From assembly GCA_963691705.1 (NCBI GenBank), contig OY829546.1, positions 444,001 to 508,000 on the forward strand: DNA of 64,000 bases. The letters run 5' to 3'. Under the pieces are notes generated by a model that made no database searches, was not told where the DNA came from, and worked only from the letters and a program-made list of their open reading frames with translations. Below are positions 49,542 through 62,023 of the stretch, piece by piece. Both the position numbers and the translations under genes were made by a program. Each line of letters begins with the position of its first letter. Position 1 is the first letter of the stretch. The stretch comes from Viola odorata (Eukaryota > Streptophyta > Magnoliopsida > Malpighiales > Violaceae).

Positions 49542-52500
49542 TTAGGTTGGCCTTTCATGGTTTGGGTTGTTTAAATGATCAATATCCATCACCAATTCTT
49601 GTGGTCTGGGCCTGTCAAAATGAAACTCTTCAGGTTCTTCCCTGTTCAGATTTTCATGAACCCTGTTTATTTCAGTCATTTCTTCCTGACTTGGGCTACC
49701 AACTTGATCAATGTTTATTACCAATTCATGATGTGCTCTCTCTTGCCTTCTTAGATATACTTCACCATATTCAGCAGAAGGCGAATCCCCTGGAAAATCT
49801 GTGTGTACAGAATAGGATGTCGGGCTCAGCGCTCCTATGCTAGGAGGATTGCTCATACTTTTCCTGAAAGTATGTGATTTCATATCTTTTTGATTGAATA
49901 TTCTAAGCAAAGCAAGAATCCTACTCCACATTGAAGTTCCCGAATCCGAAGGTGTCAGGATTTTGCAGTTTTCATAAAGAAACATGCCCAAGAATATCAA
50001 GAGAGCTAAAACAGAAGCCACTCCGGCAATCAGGAATAATCCCCAGAAACTTTGGAGACTAAGGTTACTTGAAGAAACTGAGGTGGTAGAATCAGGGCAA
50101 CTCTGTTTTTGAAACCATGCGTCTTCTATTTTCTTCATTCTCTCTCCTTCTCTCACTTGTAGAACTGCCCTTGATACATCAGATACTAGAGGTGAACCTT
50201 TAGGGAAAGCCTGAAACCCAATAAATAGAAGAAATAGTACATACATCAGAAACTAAATGGTCATGTTTGATGAGATGAAGATAGAAAGAACGAGGGAGAA
50301 AAGTAGTTAATTTAGAGAACATACAAAGCCTAATCCATCTGTACTAAAAGTAGGCTCAACCACGGTGTATTTGGAGCAATACTGTCCTAGAAAGACTTTG
50401 ATGTAGGGAACTTCGTCGAAAGCAGCAGCAATTCCACCATTTCCACTCCCTTTTTTGAAGAGTTCATCACACTCTTCAGGAGAATTGTACACCAAGAGCT
50501 TGGACTCATCGAAACCCATCCGTTTCAATTTACCCAAAACAAAAGAACCCTTCTGGTATCCAACATAGTCTCCATTCCTAATGAGCTGGTGTATATCAGT
50601 AACCCTGGGTTGGAGCTTCTGGACTGTTAGGAGACTGGTCAAACTTGCGGTGTAAGATTGTGTGAGAATAAGTACAACAAAGCACCAGATCATCACCACC
50701 TCTCTAGCCAAGTTGCTCACCACTCTCTCCCCTATCATGGAGTAGAGAAAGAGAAAGTCGTATCTGAATTGTTACATGTTCAACAACAAAAAAGAAAGAA
50801 GGATAAGTAGCTGAAAGGACTTACTCTGCGCAAACATCATGGTTGAGAAAGAGAACCAGAAGCTAGTGCCAGCTTGATGTGAAGGAGGTCCTCGAAAATC
50901 TTCGTTGATTCTATGTTCAAGAACCCAGACTACAAAGCCAATGAAAATGAAGAAGCAGAAGCTTGTCATCCAAAGGTCCCATGTTAATGGGGTCAGAAAC
51001 ACCCATGCATTTTTGCTCTGCTTGTCTACAATTGGAACTACCATTGACACCCCAGAATCTGTGTAGGGGAGTGTAAAATCTACATACAAGGACCTGTTAG
51101 CGAGGATAGTTACATCTCCCACCACAGCATCATACACCTGTTGCCAATAATCATTGATCAGAAAATGACATGAAAAGACTTGCATCAAAATTATGAACAA
51201 CTAAATATAATAAATAATGGAAAAAAGATTAAGAACTTACTCCTAAGTACACTTGATTGACCAAATCATCGTAAGTTCCAGCCATCTCCCCATCAGGCTT
51301 AGCAAAGGGTATGTAATCATAAGCCACAGAATATGGTAATGCTTGGGTTACAGCATCAAAAACATCGATGCAGTATCCGGTAACTCGAATGGTGTTAGAA
51401 GTAGGATCTCTTGTAACCTTCACAAATTGATCAAAACCATCTTCTTTTACTGGCACACCTACCCGAAACCTTTTCCCATTTGTTGGAATCTGCCAACCTT
51501 TGGGAACTGAAGTTGAATCCCCGGGCCATATAATTGGTGCAAGACTAGAATTAGAAGTTGAATAGGTACTAGTTGTATTGGCTTTTAACTCCAATTCTTT
51601 GACAAGTCCGCTTGTTGGTGTCCAAAATCCAATCCCTCTCGCTCCATTGCCATTAACATTAACGAGTTCGAAAGCTGATGATTGTGACACTCCATCGAAA
51701 AAACTGAAATCTCGAGCAATGCCTTTGAAATTGATTTTTGACAATGCTCGAATGAGACTAGGACCGTTATGAGAGACCCCAAAAGTTTCAAGATCAGTAG
51801 AAGAATTCCCAGACACATTCGGCATTTGGAAGGTAAAGTTTAAGATCCCAGCTTGCTCAACTGCCATTGCCAATGCAATGGCAGCATCATAGGCCCAGAG
51901 ACCATAAATTAGCAATTCAGGATCAACAATATCCGGATTATCTTGCTGAAATTTCCTTTTCCATCGGACTCGAAAATCTTGCGTCTCTTCTGTTCTCGGA
52001 ACATACGGCCTAACACCCAAAACCCCTTGCATTGTATCAAAAACAGAAGGATGATAAGGTGGTGAGGGGGGTAAGGAGTCAGTGATCCCATTGGTCATGA
52101 TCCAAACAAACCCATCTTTTATCATTCCAATCTCTTTCGCTTTCGACAAAAGGCGAAAACCGATAGATGGAGACATATGCAGGATGAAAACCCTAGTTGG
52201 CATTGTCATCAACTTGTAAAGTTCTTGAGAGATTTGGTCATCAGTGGCCAATGGAGAAATTGTGCTCCTGTAAGGGACTTTGACATTAACAGCCTCAAAT
52301 GCATCGGTTAAGTAAGGTAAGATTCCTTGTCCATACTCATTGTCAATGTAGATCGGTACAGCTTCTCTCCAACCAAAAGCTTCCACAATTGCACTTATGG
52401 CATTGACTTGAGTTGAGTCAATTTGTGCAGCTTGGAAGAAATAAGGGCTCCTGATGGATGTGAGGGATGGACTGGTTGCAGAAAATGAGATGATGGGCAC

Positions 52501-54443
52501 CGCAGCTTTTTGTCCTAAGTCAATCACAAATTTGGCCTCCATTGAAGTTGATGGCCCTAGAATTGCTTGCACTTGCACATTCTCTACGAGGTCCAGAGCT
52601 GTATAACAGAAAGAAAAGTTGACATTCATCTAGTAACCCTGATAAGGGGTCATTTAACTTCCAAACTCAAAAACCCTAATAGCCAAAATCATGTATTGTT
52701 TCTTCTAAGAAGATTAGAACTTTAGGACAACCTTAAAAACAATTGCATCGGCTGTATCGAGGAGCAAACAAGCGCACCCATTCAATTCGGCAAATTGAAA
52801 TTACCATACCACAACCTTGTTTGCTGTTGGCATGCAGACAAGTTAGAGTGGAAATCAGTTAATCTAACGAATTGAATCCATGTAACTAAACCGGATTCCA
52901 CCTGAGTGAGATTGAGAAAGGGGGCGATGCCAATTGAAGCGGCAGGCTTGGCCATTTAGGATAATTTGCAGGTTAGGGTTTAATTGTGGTAATTATGAAT
53001 TGAGTGGATTTTTGAATGAGGAAACCGAAATTGGAGAGGGGAAGAGGTAGATGACGAAGAGACCGAAAATTTGAGTGCTAAATTATAGATTTTGGTAACT
53101 GATGATGTTGGAGGATGTGCGACTCAAGGTGTGAGGATTGAGGAGGAAGAAGCTTCGACCGGATGATGAGGTGGTTGAAAGCGGCGCGTACATTTATCAT
53201 ATTATTCACTTCGTTTGATTTGGGCTTTCCTTTGACGCTATATTGGGCCCAACATCTTGAAATAGTAAACAATTGTATTCAGATGTTGGGCTGTAATGTG
53301 TGGGCCGTAACAGTAATTACCTTTTCCTTTTTTCTTAAAAAAAAAACTCCTCTATGTCCACTCAACGTAGAAAATTAATCTTATATCAGCATGTCGGACG
53401 TTAAAAGAATGACTTTCAAAATGTATTAACAAGATTTGACTCTAAAAGTTAGACGTTAAATGAATGACTCTCATAATGTATTAACAAGATTTGACTCTAG
53501 AAGTTAGCCGTGTCGTGTTTAATTATTATTATTATTTTAAGGAAAGTTTCAGATAAGCATGTGTGATCAAAAACTTACCCAGCTCCAACCTTAAAAAGAC
53601 AAAAGTTAGAAAGAGCACAAAGCTCTTCCAAAATTTGATTGATTATATTATTAATTATCATTAATATCAGAGATTGAATTTTTGACCTACATCATACATC
53701 ATATAATTAGCGTACAATAGCTAATAATTGAACATGCATATATTTAATTTGCAACACAATTGAAGATTAATTATTAGGAAAAGAGAAGGAAAACAAAATC
53801 CAATCAAGTAATTATTACTCCCTCCTTCCCACAAAAGATGACTTCCTTGCATCTCAATATTAAGTAGGGAACACATATCGAGGAGGCCGGATGAGGCACT
53901 ATTTGACCCCAAAAAAATCCGATTTTTTTTTGAACGTACGTTAATCCTTAACGTACTTCCCAGAAAAAATTAGGGGCAAAATTATCTCAAATAGTGAGTC
54001 TACCGGCCGTTTTAAGATACGTGTCGAAACAGTAAAAGCAAAAGCTAAAACATCATCCCTTGTGGGAAAGAGGGAGTAATATACAAAGAAATACTAAAGA
54101 GAGATGATGATGAAATGAATTACGTACCAGCTGCAGCTGCAGCAACAACATCTTTTTTGGAGTCTCTGGTGTTGAGGAGGAGCCTGGTCTTGTAGCGACT
54201 ACCGTGCGTGGTGGCATAAAAGTCAGAGAGGGCCATGTCGATGCAACTCACCGCCATCTTCCCGACCGCACTACTCTCCATGTCGTCAACAACCACACCA
54301 ACTTTCACCTGCGTCAATGGTTGCGCCGAAATGATAGTAATTGGAAGTTGTTGGACTAAAATCTTGAATGAAATAAACCATATGAAAGTTTTATACATCA
54401 TTTGAATGGATCGAAAGGGAGGGCTATTAGTATTTTTCCTCAT
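49542..54443 (-). CDS. Glutamate receptor-like channel, clade II (copy A)
   Basis: Five exons (54,443-54,128, 52,598-51,241, 51,137-50,825, 50,731-50,325, 50,210-49,542) join to 1,020 residues. A signal peptide (after MMYKTF) precedes the amino-terminal LIVBP domain (VKVGVVVDDMESS, VQAILGPSTSMEA), the ligand-binding S1 (RFRVGVPVKEDGF) and M1 (WDLWMTSFCFFIFIGF). The pore loop (FWFSFSTMMFAQ), M3 with SYTASLTSLLTV, S2 (YNSPEECDEL, AAFDEVPYIKV), M4 (SFWGLFLIAGVASVLALLIF) and a tail of about 140 residues follow. It matches the plant GLR2 group of Ca2+-permeable cation channels. SYTAS replaces the common SYTAN. Intron 1 (1.5 kb) contains a MITE and a candidate alternative first exon. Confidence 0.92.
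52902..53210 (-). other. Candidate alternative first exon region in GLR-A intron 1
   Basis: The minus strand reads like a leader (CT-rich, TTAAACCCTAACC), then an ATG at 52,955 and the codons MAKPAASIGIAPFLNLTQ, up to a GT donor at 52,901. Copy B has the matching block. In copy A this exon is 54 bases, so splicing to exon 2 would be out of frame. Confidence 0.45.
53394..53518. repeat. Tandem duplication of about 62 bp in GLR-A intron 1
   Basis: The unit GACGTTAAA-GAATGACT...TTAACAAGATTTGACTCTA is present twice in a row with few changes. Confidence 0.8.
53818..54076. mobile_element. Stowaway MITE, 259-bp subfamily
   Basis: TA-flanked, starting CTCCCTCCTTCCC and ending AAAGAGGGAG. It lies 51 bases from the end of GLR-A exon 1, within intron 1. 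Same length as 27,313-27,571 and 61,765-62,023. Confidence 0.9.
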
Positions 54444-55460
54444 TTCCCCCTTATGATATAGTACTAGATTATAAAAGAAATTATTATGCAACTTAATTAA
54501 AAATTATTAAATAAACCCCTCTCACTAACTGAACCTAAAATGTTTAGCATGATTAATTAATCAATTAAATATGATGAGATAACCAGTGGTAATATTTCTA
54601 CACATATATAATAAAATGATTATTCTTAATTTTTTTATTAAATTTCTAAATAATTTATTTAACGAGACATAAATTTGGTCGAAAGGTCCTTTTTGTCTTA
54701 TATTCCATCTAATTTTACTAATTAGCTTGACCAATTCAATTTTCCTTTTTTTAATCAAACTTAGAAGCTAGAATTTGAATAATATAATTATATATTTAGT
54801 AGGTGTCTGTCAATATGTGTTGCTTAAATGGTTAGGAATATGATCAACTAGAATTGTTCTATGCAAACACAAAATGCAATTAAGTTGTTGCATTAATCCG
54901 ATCCGTTGAATATAAAGAAGATGTATCTTTAAAATTAAAGCTGTGAGAATTCTACATTTAACAACGGTCACGATTTTGAGCTTTGATTTACAAGAGAAGA
55001 GAGTATATGCATCTTAATGTCCACCTACTGTCGTTTTCAATTAATAATTCAGGAAGCTGGGAAACTAAAGAAGTCATTCAACTTCAAGGAACTAACAATA
55101 AATATTTTTTATACAATTTCCTTACAATTAATAGAACTTTCCTACATTAATTCTAGGAACTAACTTAGATTGGGCATCTGACCAAAACAAAAAAAGCTTA
55201 GATTGGGTTGTTTAACTGAGCAATGTCTACCACCAAATCTTGTTGTCTGGGCCAGTCAAAGTAAAAATCTCCAGGTTCTTCCCTATTGTTTATTTCACTC
55301 ATTCTTTCTTGGCTTGGGCTACCAAGTTGATCAATGCTTGTTCATACCAATTCATGAGGTGCTCTCTCTTCCCTTCTTAAATGTGCTCCACCATATTCTG
55401 CAAAAGGCGAATCCCCAGGACAGGATGTGTGTACAGAATAGGATGTCGGGCTCGGCGCTC
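54444..55460. other. Spacer between GLR copies A and B
   Basis: AT-rich. The first part is the upstream region of copy A. The 55,140-55,460 end is homologous to the tail-coding part of copy A's last exon, but lies after copy B's premature stop. Confidence 0.6.
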
Positions 55461-58400
55461 CTATGCTTGAGGATTGCTCCCACTTTTCCTGAAAGTATGA
55501 CATTTCATATCCTTTTGAATGAATATTCGAAGCAAAGCGGGAATCCTACTCCATATGGAAGCTTGAGAATCCGGTGGCATCAGGACTTCCCAATTTTCAT
55601 AAAGAAACATGCCCAAGAATGTCAAGAGAGCTAAAACTGAAGCCACTCCAGCAATCAAGAACAATCCCCAGAAACTCTGGAGACTAAGGCTACTTGATGA
55701 AACTGAGCTGGCAGAATCAGGGCAACTCTGTTTCCCAAACCATGAGTCTTCTATTTGCTTCATTTTACCTCCTTCTCTCACTTGCAGAACTGCTCTCGAT
55801 ATATCAGATACTAGAGGTGAACCTTTAGGAAAAACCTATAACCCACAGAATTGAAGAAATAAAACGTATCAGAAACTATATGGTCATGTTTGATGATGTA
55901 AATAACTATTAGGGAGAAAAGGAGGGAGGAAACGTACAAAACTGAACCCATCCGTACTATAAGTAGGCTCAACTATGGTGTATTTGTAGCAATACTTTCC
56001 AAGAAACACTTTTATGTAGGGAACTTCATCGAACGCTGCCGCAATTCCACCATTTCCACTCCCTTTTCTGAAGAGTTCATCACACTCTTCTGGAGAATTG
56101 TACACACGGAGCTTTGACTCATCGAAACCCAAGCGTTTCAATTTCTCAAAAACAAAAGAACCATCCTGGTATCCAACATGGTCACCATTCTTAATGATCT
56201 GATTTATTTCAGTAACACTAGGTTGGAGCTTCTGGACTGTTAGGAGACTGGTCAAACTCGCGGTGTAAGATTGTGTGAGAATAAGTACAACAAAGCACCA
56301 GATCATCACCACCGCTCTAGCCAAGTTGCTCACCACTCTCTCCCCTATCATGGAGTAGAGAAAGAGAAAGTCGTATCTGAATTGTTACATGTTCAACAAC
56401 AAAAAAGAAAGAAGGATAAGTAGCTGAAAGGACTTACTCTGCGCAAACATCATGGTTGAGAAAGAGAACCAGAAGCTAGTGCCAGCTTGATGTAAAGGAG
56501 GTCCTCGAAAATCTTCATTGATTCTATGTTCAAGAACCCAGACTACAAAGCCAATGAAAATAAAGAAGCAGAAGCTTGTCATCCAAAGGTCCCATGTTAA
56601 TGGGGTCAGAAACACCCATGCATTTTTGCTCTGCTTGTCTACAATTGGAACTACCATTGACACCCCAGAATCTGTGTAGGGCAGTGTAAAATCTACATAC
56701 AAGGACCTGTTAGCGACGATAGTTACATCTCCCACCACAGCATCATACACCTGTTGCCAATAATCATTAATCAGAAAATGAGATGAAAAGACTTGCATCA
56801 AAATTATATACAGCCAAATATAAATAATAAATAGGGGAAAAGGTGAGAACTTACTCCTAAGTACACTTGATTGACCAGATTATCATAAGTTCCAGCTCTC
56901 CCCCCATCAGGCTTGGCAAAGGGTATATAATCATAAGCCACAGAATATGGCAATGCTTCGATTGCAGCATCAAAAATGTCAATGCAATATCCCTTCACTT
57001 GTGTGGTGTTAGAAACAGGATCTCTTGTAATCTTCACAAATTGATCAAAACCATCTTCTTTTACTGGCACACCTACCCGCAACCTTTTCCCATTTGTCGG
57101 TATCTGCCAACCCTTGGGAACTGAAGTTAAGTCCCCTGGCCATATAATCGGTGCAAGACTAGAGTTAGAAGTTGAATAGGTACTACTTGTTGTGTTTGTT
57201 TTAAACTCCAATTCTTTGACAAGTCCGCCTGTTGGTGTCCAGAATCCAATCCCTCTTGCCCCATTGCCATTGACATTAACTATTTGGAAAGCTGATGATT
57301 GTAACACTCCATCAACCAAACTGAAATCTCCTGCAAGACCTTTGAAAGTGATACTTGACAATGCTCGAATGAGACTAGGACCATTTCGCGAGACCCCGAA
57401 AGTCTCAAGATCAGTAGAAGAATTCCCAGACACATTCGGCATTTGGAAGGTAAAGTTTGAGATCCCAGCTTGCTCAACTGCCATTGCCAATGCAATGGCA
57501 GCATCATAGGCCCAGAGACCATAAATTAGCAATTCAGGATCAACAATATCCTGATTATCTTGCTGAAATTTCCTTTTCCATCGGACTCGAAAATATTGTG
57601 TCTCTTCTGTTCTTGGAAGATAAGGCCTAACACCCAAAACCCCTTGCATTGTATCAAAAACAGAAGGATGATCAGGTGGTGAGGAGGGTAAGGAGTCAGT
57701 GATCCCATTGGTCATGATCCAAACAAACCCATCTTTCATCATTCCAATCTCTTTCGCTTTCGACAAAAGGCGAAACCCGATAGATGGAGACATGTGCAGG
57801 ATGAAAACCCTAGTTTGCATTGTCATCAACTTGTAAAGTTCTTGAGAGATTTGGTCATCAGTGGCCAATGGAGAAATTGTGCTCCTGTAAGGGACTTTGA
57901 CATTAACAGCCTCAAATGCATCGGTTAAGTAAGGTAAGATTCCTTGTCCATACTCATTGTCAATGTAGATCGGCACAGCTTCTCTCCAACCAAAAGCTTC
58001 CACAATTGCACTTATGGCATTGACTTGAGTTGAGTCAATTTGTGCAGCTTGGAAGAAATAAGGACTCCTGATGGATGTGAGGGATGGACTTGTTGCAGCA
58101 AATGAGATAATGGGCACCTCTGCTTTTTGTCCTAATTCAACAACGAACTTGGCCTCCATTGATGTTGATGGCCCAAGAATAGCTTGCACTTGCACATTCT
58201 TTATAAGGTCCAAAGCTGTACTTTGCATGAACAGCATAGCAAAAATCAAAATTAGACTACATATCTATCGTCGCTACCGTGCAAATCATGTGCTGTTTCT
58301 TCAAGAACAACATTCAAAATTCAATTTTGTGCCCATAGCAGGAGTACACAAGGGAACCATTTAGTTTTGCAAATAGAAATCACTATATCATGCCACCATC

Positions 58401-59196
58401 ACAGCCACAACCTGGGCTTATTCCAACTTGGTTTACTGTTTGGCGTGCAGGTATTAGAGTGGAGATCAGTTAATCCAACGAACTGAATCCATGTGACTGA
58501 ACCGGATTTTACCTGTGAGATTGAGTAAGGGGGCGATGTCAATTGAAGCGGCAAGCTTGGCCATTTTGGGTAATTGCAGGTTAGGGTTTAATCGGGGTAA
58601 CTGTAAATTGACTGAATTTTACAGTGAGAAACCAAGATTGGATAGGGGAAGAGGTAGGTGATGAAGGGACTGGAAATTTTGAGTGCTAAATTATGAATTT
58701 TGGTAACTGGTGTTGGAGGATTTGCGGCTGGAGGTGAGGTGGTGGAAAGCGATGGTAGTATACTTAATTCAATTTCCTTTATAAAATTCAAGATTATTAG
58801 GAAAGAGGAAGAAAAAAAACAATTAATTAATAATTAAAGAAGAAGAAAATAAATTGCTTATATATTACCTGCGGCAGCTGCAGCAACGACATCTTTTTGG
58901 TAGTGTCTGGTGTTGAGGAGGAGCCTGGTTTTGTAGTGAACACCTGCACCGCCGTGAGTGGTGGTGGTGCCGCCGTAAAAGTCGGAGAGCGCCATGTTGA
59001 TGCAACTCACGGCTACCTTCCCAACCGAACTTCTCTCCATGTCAACCAACACACCAACCTTCACTTGCGTAAATGTTTGCGCCGAAATGGTTGTAAATGG
59101 AAGTTCTTGGACTAAAATGTTGAAGGATATAAAGCATATGAAAAGATTATAAATCATTTTAATGGATCCGCTGAGTTGAGAGCTGTGTTTCGTCAT
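55461..59196 (-). CDS. Glutamate receptor-like channel, clade II (copy B, tail truncated)
   Basis: Five exons (59,196-58,869, 58,215-56,855, 56,750-56,438, 56,344-55,938, 55,835-55,461) join to 927 residues. Exon 1 starts MTKHSSQLSGSIKMIY and carries the signal peptide. All channel parts are present: LIVBP domain, S1 (RLRVGVPVKEDGF), M1, pore FWFSFSTMMFAQ, M3 with SYTASLTSLLTV, S2 and M4. After KCHTFRKSGSNPQA a stop appears where copy A continues with PPSIGALSPTS: one base is missing in the CCTCCTAGC stretch. The other frame still reads tail-like sequence beyond it, with a further in-frame stop. The channel core is intact; about 90-100 tail residues are lost. Exons 2-3 and intron 3 are almost identical to copy A. 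Confidence 0.88.
58513..58787 (-). promoter_or_regulatory. Candidate alternative promoter and first exon of GLR-B
   Basis: On the minus strand a TATA box (TTTTATAAAGG, about 58,787-58,777) is followed by a CT-rich leader. An ATG at 58,564 with MAKLAASIDIAPLLNLT leads to a donor at 58,512 (CACAG then GTAAAA). The 52-base exon ends in phase 1, the same phase as exon 1, so it joins exon 2 in frame. The product would lack the signal peptide and the first part of the ligand domain. Confidence 0.5.
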
Positions 59197-59572
59197 TCCA
59201 CCTCAGTAATTAGTTAGTTCCTTGATTGATATATGTATATATATAGTGTCGGCTACCTTAGACATGAAAGATATTATTATTATTACTATTATTTTTCCTT
59301 TTTCCTTTTGTTTTTGTTTCAAGTGAACTACAATGTCTTTGTCGTGATTGCGAAATGACAAGTTTTGACAACCGTATGAATTGGGTGAGAAATAAGTGAC
59401 GATCAAGCAAACGAACCGTGTTTCTATTCCACTCCTTAACTTATCCTACTACAAACAACTTAGACTTCATTTATAAAAAAAAAACTTGGACACTACTAGT
59501 ACTAGTTAGCACTGTTGGCCCGTAATAGGAGAAGTCTTCTGTTGAAAGATCTTCTTTTTGTCTTATCTTGTA

Positions 59573-59803
59573 CTCCTTCTGTCTTTTAATAATTGACGTT
59601 TTTACTATTGATACGCATATTAAGGAAGCTGAATGACTCACTATTTGAGACAATTTTGCCCTAATTTTTTTTTCGGACGTACGTTAAAAATTAAAGTGCG
59701 TTCAAAAAAAAGTACGGAATTTTGAGGTCAAATAGTGAGTCATCCGACCTCTTTAATATGTGTGCCGGAACAATACGCGTCCATTAAAAATGGACAGAGG
59801 GGG
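59573..59803. mobile_element. Stowaway MITE, 231 bp
   Basis: TA-flanked, CTCCTTCTGTC to GGACAGAGGGGG. Related to the 259-bp group, but with diverged ends and small deletions. Confidence 0.85.
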
Positions 59804-59812
59804 TATCTTTTA

Positions 59813-59939
59813 CTCCCTTTGGTGCAAATTAAATGACTTCCTCGCATCCCAATATTCAATAGGTTTAACACTAAAAATACAAGTAAAAGATACAGTAAAA
59901 GCAAAAGTCATAACGACGTTTAATAAGCACCGGAGTGAG
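59813..59939. mobile_element. Stowaway derivative, 127-bp subfamily
   Basis: It starts nine bases after the previous MITE and is flanked by its own TA pair. It is 127 bp long, with the same internal deletion as 41,029-41,155. Confidence 0.85.
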
Positions 59940-59998
59940 TAATTTTGACCAATTCAAAGTTACACTAATGAATGACTTAGAAATTAAAATAATATAAA

Positions 59999-61684
59999 GG
60001 ATCAATAGTGTTTTGACCCCCTGAACTATCGCGAAAAACAAGACACCTCCCTGAACTAAAAAAATTCAAAAGGAGGTCCCTGAACTAAAAGTCAACGCAT
60101 TATGGGTCCATTCCGTTAGTTTGACTAACGGATCGTTAAAAATGACTTATTATAACCGGTTACATTTTGGACACCGGTTACCTTTTTTTTTCTTTTCCTT
60201 TCTTTCTTTCTTTCTTTTCTTTGTTTTCCAATGCCATAAACCTCTCATCCTCCTTCTCTCATCAGCACTACTGCACTTCTCTCCTTTGTTTTTTCTTTTT
60301 TTTCCTTTTTTCCTTTCTCTCCTTGATTACTCCGATCCGTTCCTCCTTCTTCTCACATCACCATCAAGATCTAGAAAATTTTCAGATCTGAACATCTTCG
60401 GGATCGATCGGTCAGGATTAAAATTGAGGTTGAGGCTTCGAGATCGATGACCGGATGATCCAGATCTGGGCACTTCCGCATAGATCCAGATCTAATTTTT
60501 TCTTCTCCTCCTTCAGGCATACCAGATCTGAAAACTGATTTCTGGGTTTCGATTTCTTTCCTCAAATGAGTCAAATCTACTTATTCTCTCTCTCTACAAT
60601 ACCGATGGGTCATTAAAGCTTCAATCCTTTTCAAATTAAGCATACCCTTTTTTACCTTATCTGCTCCTCCTGGGTTTGTAGGATATGGGTTGTGTTTGTT
60701 AATTAATTAAGAAAGAAAAGATTTTATTTGGGGCTTTAATTAAGGAAGGATGCGTGTTGAAATGGTTTCTTCTTTTCCTACTTTGGGAATTTTCTGCTTT
60801 ACTAACTGCAAGTTTTTGTGTGTGTACTGTTTTGGATGTTTGAATTGCCAATTTTGGTCATTTGGTTAATTCAAATTTATTATGATTTTTTGAGTGAAAC
60901 CCCAATTGGATTTGTTGGTTTTGTTCATCAACATTTTGGTTTTTGTATTTTCTAATGTAGAAATAATATTGTTGTTTTATTTTTCTTTTCTTGGGTTTGC
61001 AAAGATTTTAATGATGATGTCGCATCAGTTGTAGTACATCTTCTCTGCATCATTGACTTTTTTTTTAAGGGGTCTTTGAGATTCTCCTTCAAAGTTGTAA
61101 TTAATATTGCCTGAATCTGATTTATAATTGCCAACAAAAATTGTGATGAAAGAAACAGAGGAAGAGGAAGAAGAAGATTGCAGCAAACAGAGGAAGAAAT
61201 AAAAAAATAAAAATAATTTTTATAATTTCTAAATAAATGATGATTTATAATTGCCCAAAAAAATTGTGATGAAAGAAACAGGAGGAGGAAGAAGAAGATT
61301 GCAACAATCAGAGGAGGAAGAAATAAAAAAATAAACATAATTTTTGTAATTACTAAATAAATGATGATTTATAATTGCTAAAAAAAATTGTGATGAAAGA
61401 AACAGAGGAGGAAGAAAAAGATTGCAGCAAACAAAGGAGGAAGAAATAAAAAACTGAAAATGAAGTAAATGAATTCTGATTTTTATACTTAATTAAAAAA
61501 ATATATCATCCGGTTGCAAGAAACTGGCCATAGTCAGTCAAAACTAACGGAAAGTTAGTTTGACTGACGGTAGGGGCCTGCATTTCATTGACCTTTAGTT
61601 CAGGGACCTCCTTTTGAATTTTTTTAGTCCAGGGAGGTGTCTTGTTTTTCGCGATAGTTCAGGGGGTCAAAACACTATTGACCC
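59999..61684. mobile_element. Mutator-like non-autonomous element with 9-bp duplications
   Basis: TAATATAAA repeats flank it at 59,990-59,998 and 61,685-61,693. Terminal inverted repeats of about 120 bp start GGATCAATAGTGTTTTGACC (GGGTCAATAG at the other end) and contain CTGAACTATCGCGAAAAAC. The interior is not transposase: it has a CT-rich leader-like stretch (60,180-60,360), AGATCTG-rich sequence and three long tandem repeats. It may be a Pack-MULE-type element that picked up the 5' region of a gene. Confidence 0.85.
61125..61460. repeat. Three tandem repeats of about 115-120 bp
   Basis: The unit ATTGTGATGAAAGAAACAGA followed by GGAAGAAGAAGATTGCAGCAA and ATAATTTTTATAATT occurs three times, starting at about 61,138, 61,262 and 61,388, inside the Mutator-like element. 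Confidence 0.85.
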
Positions 61685-61764
61685 TAATATAAAATATCTC
61701 ATTCTTCAATCGTCTAGGCATATAGTATTATTGAAGAATGAGATAAATAAGACTCAAATTTGTA

Positions 61765-62023
61765 CTCCCTCCGTCCCCAAAAGAATGACTTCCTCGCATT
61801 CCAATATTCAGTAGGGAACGCATATCGAGGAGGCCGGATGAGGCACTATTTAACCCCAAAAAAATTCGATTTTTTTTTGAACGTACGTTAATCCTTAACG
61901 TACTTCCCAGAAAAAATTAGGGGCAAAATTGTCTCAAATAGTGAGTTTACCGGCCGTTTTAAGATACATGCCGAAACAGTAAAAGCAAAAATTAAAACGT
62001 CATCCTTTTGGGGACGGAGGGCG
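61765..62023. mobile_element. Stowaway MITE, 259-bp subfamily
   Basis: TA-flanked, starting CTCCCTCCGTCCCC and ending GGGGACGGAGGGCG. It is the best-preserved ends of this subfamily in the window. Confidence 0.9.
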
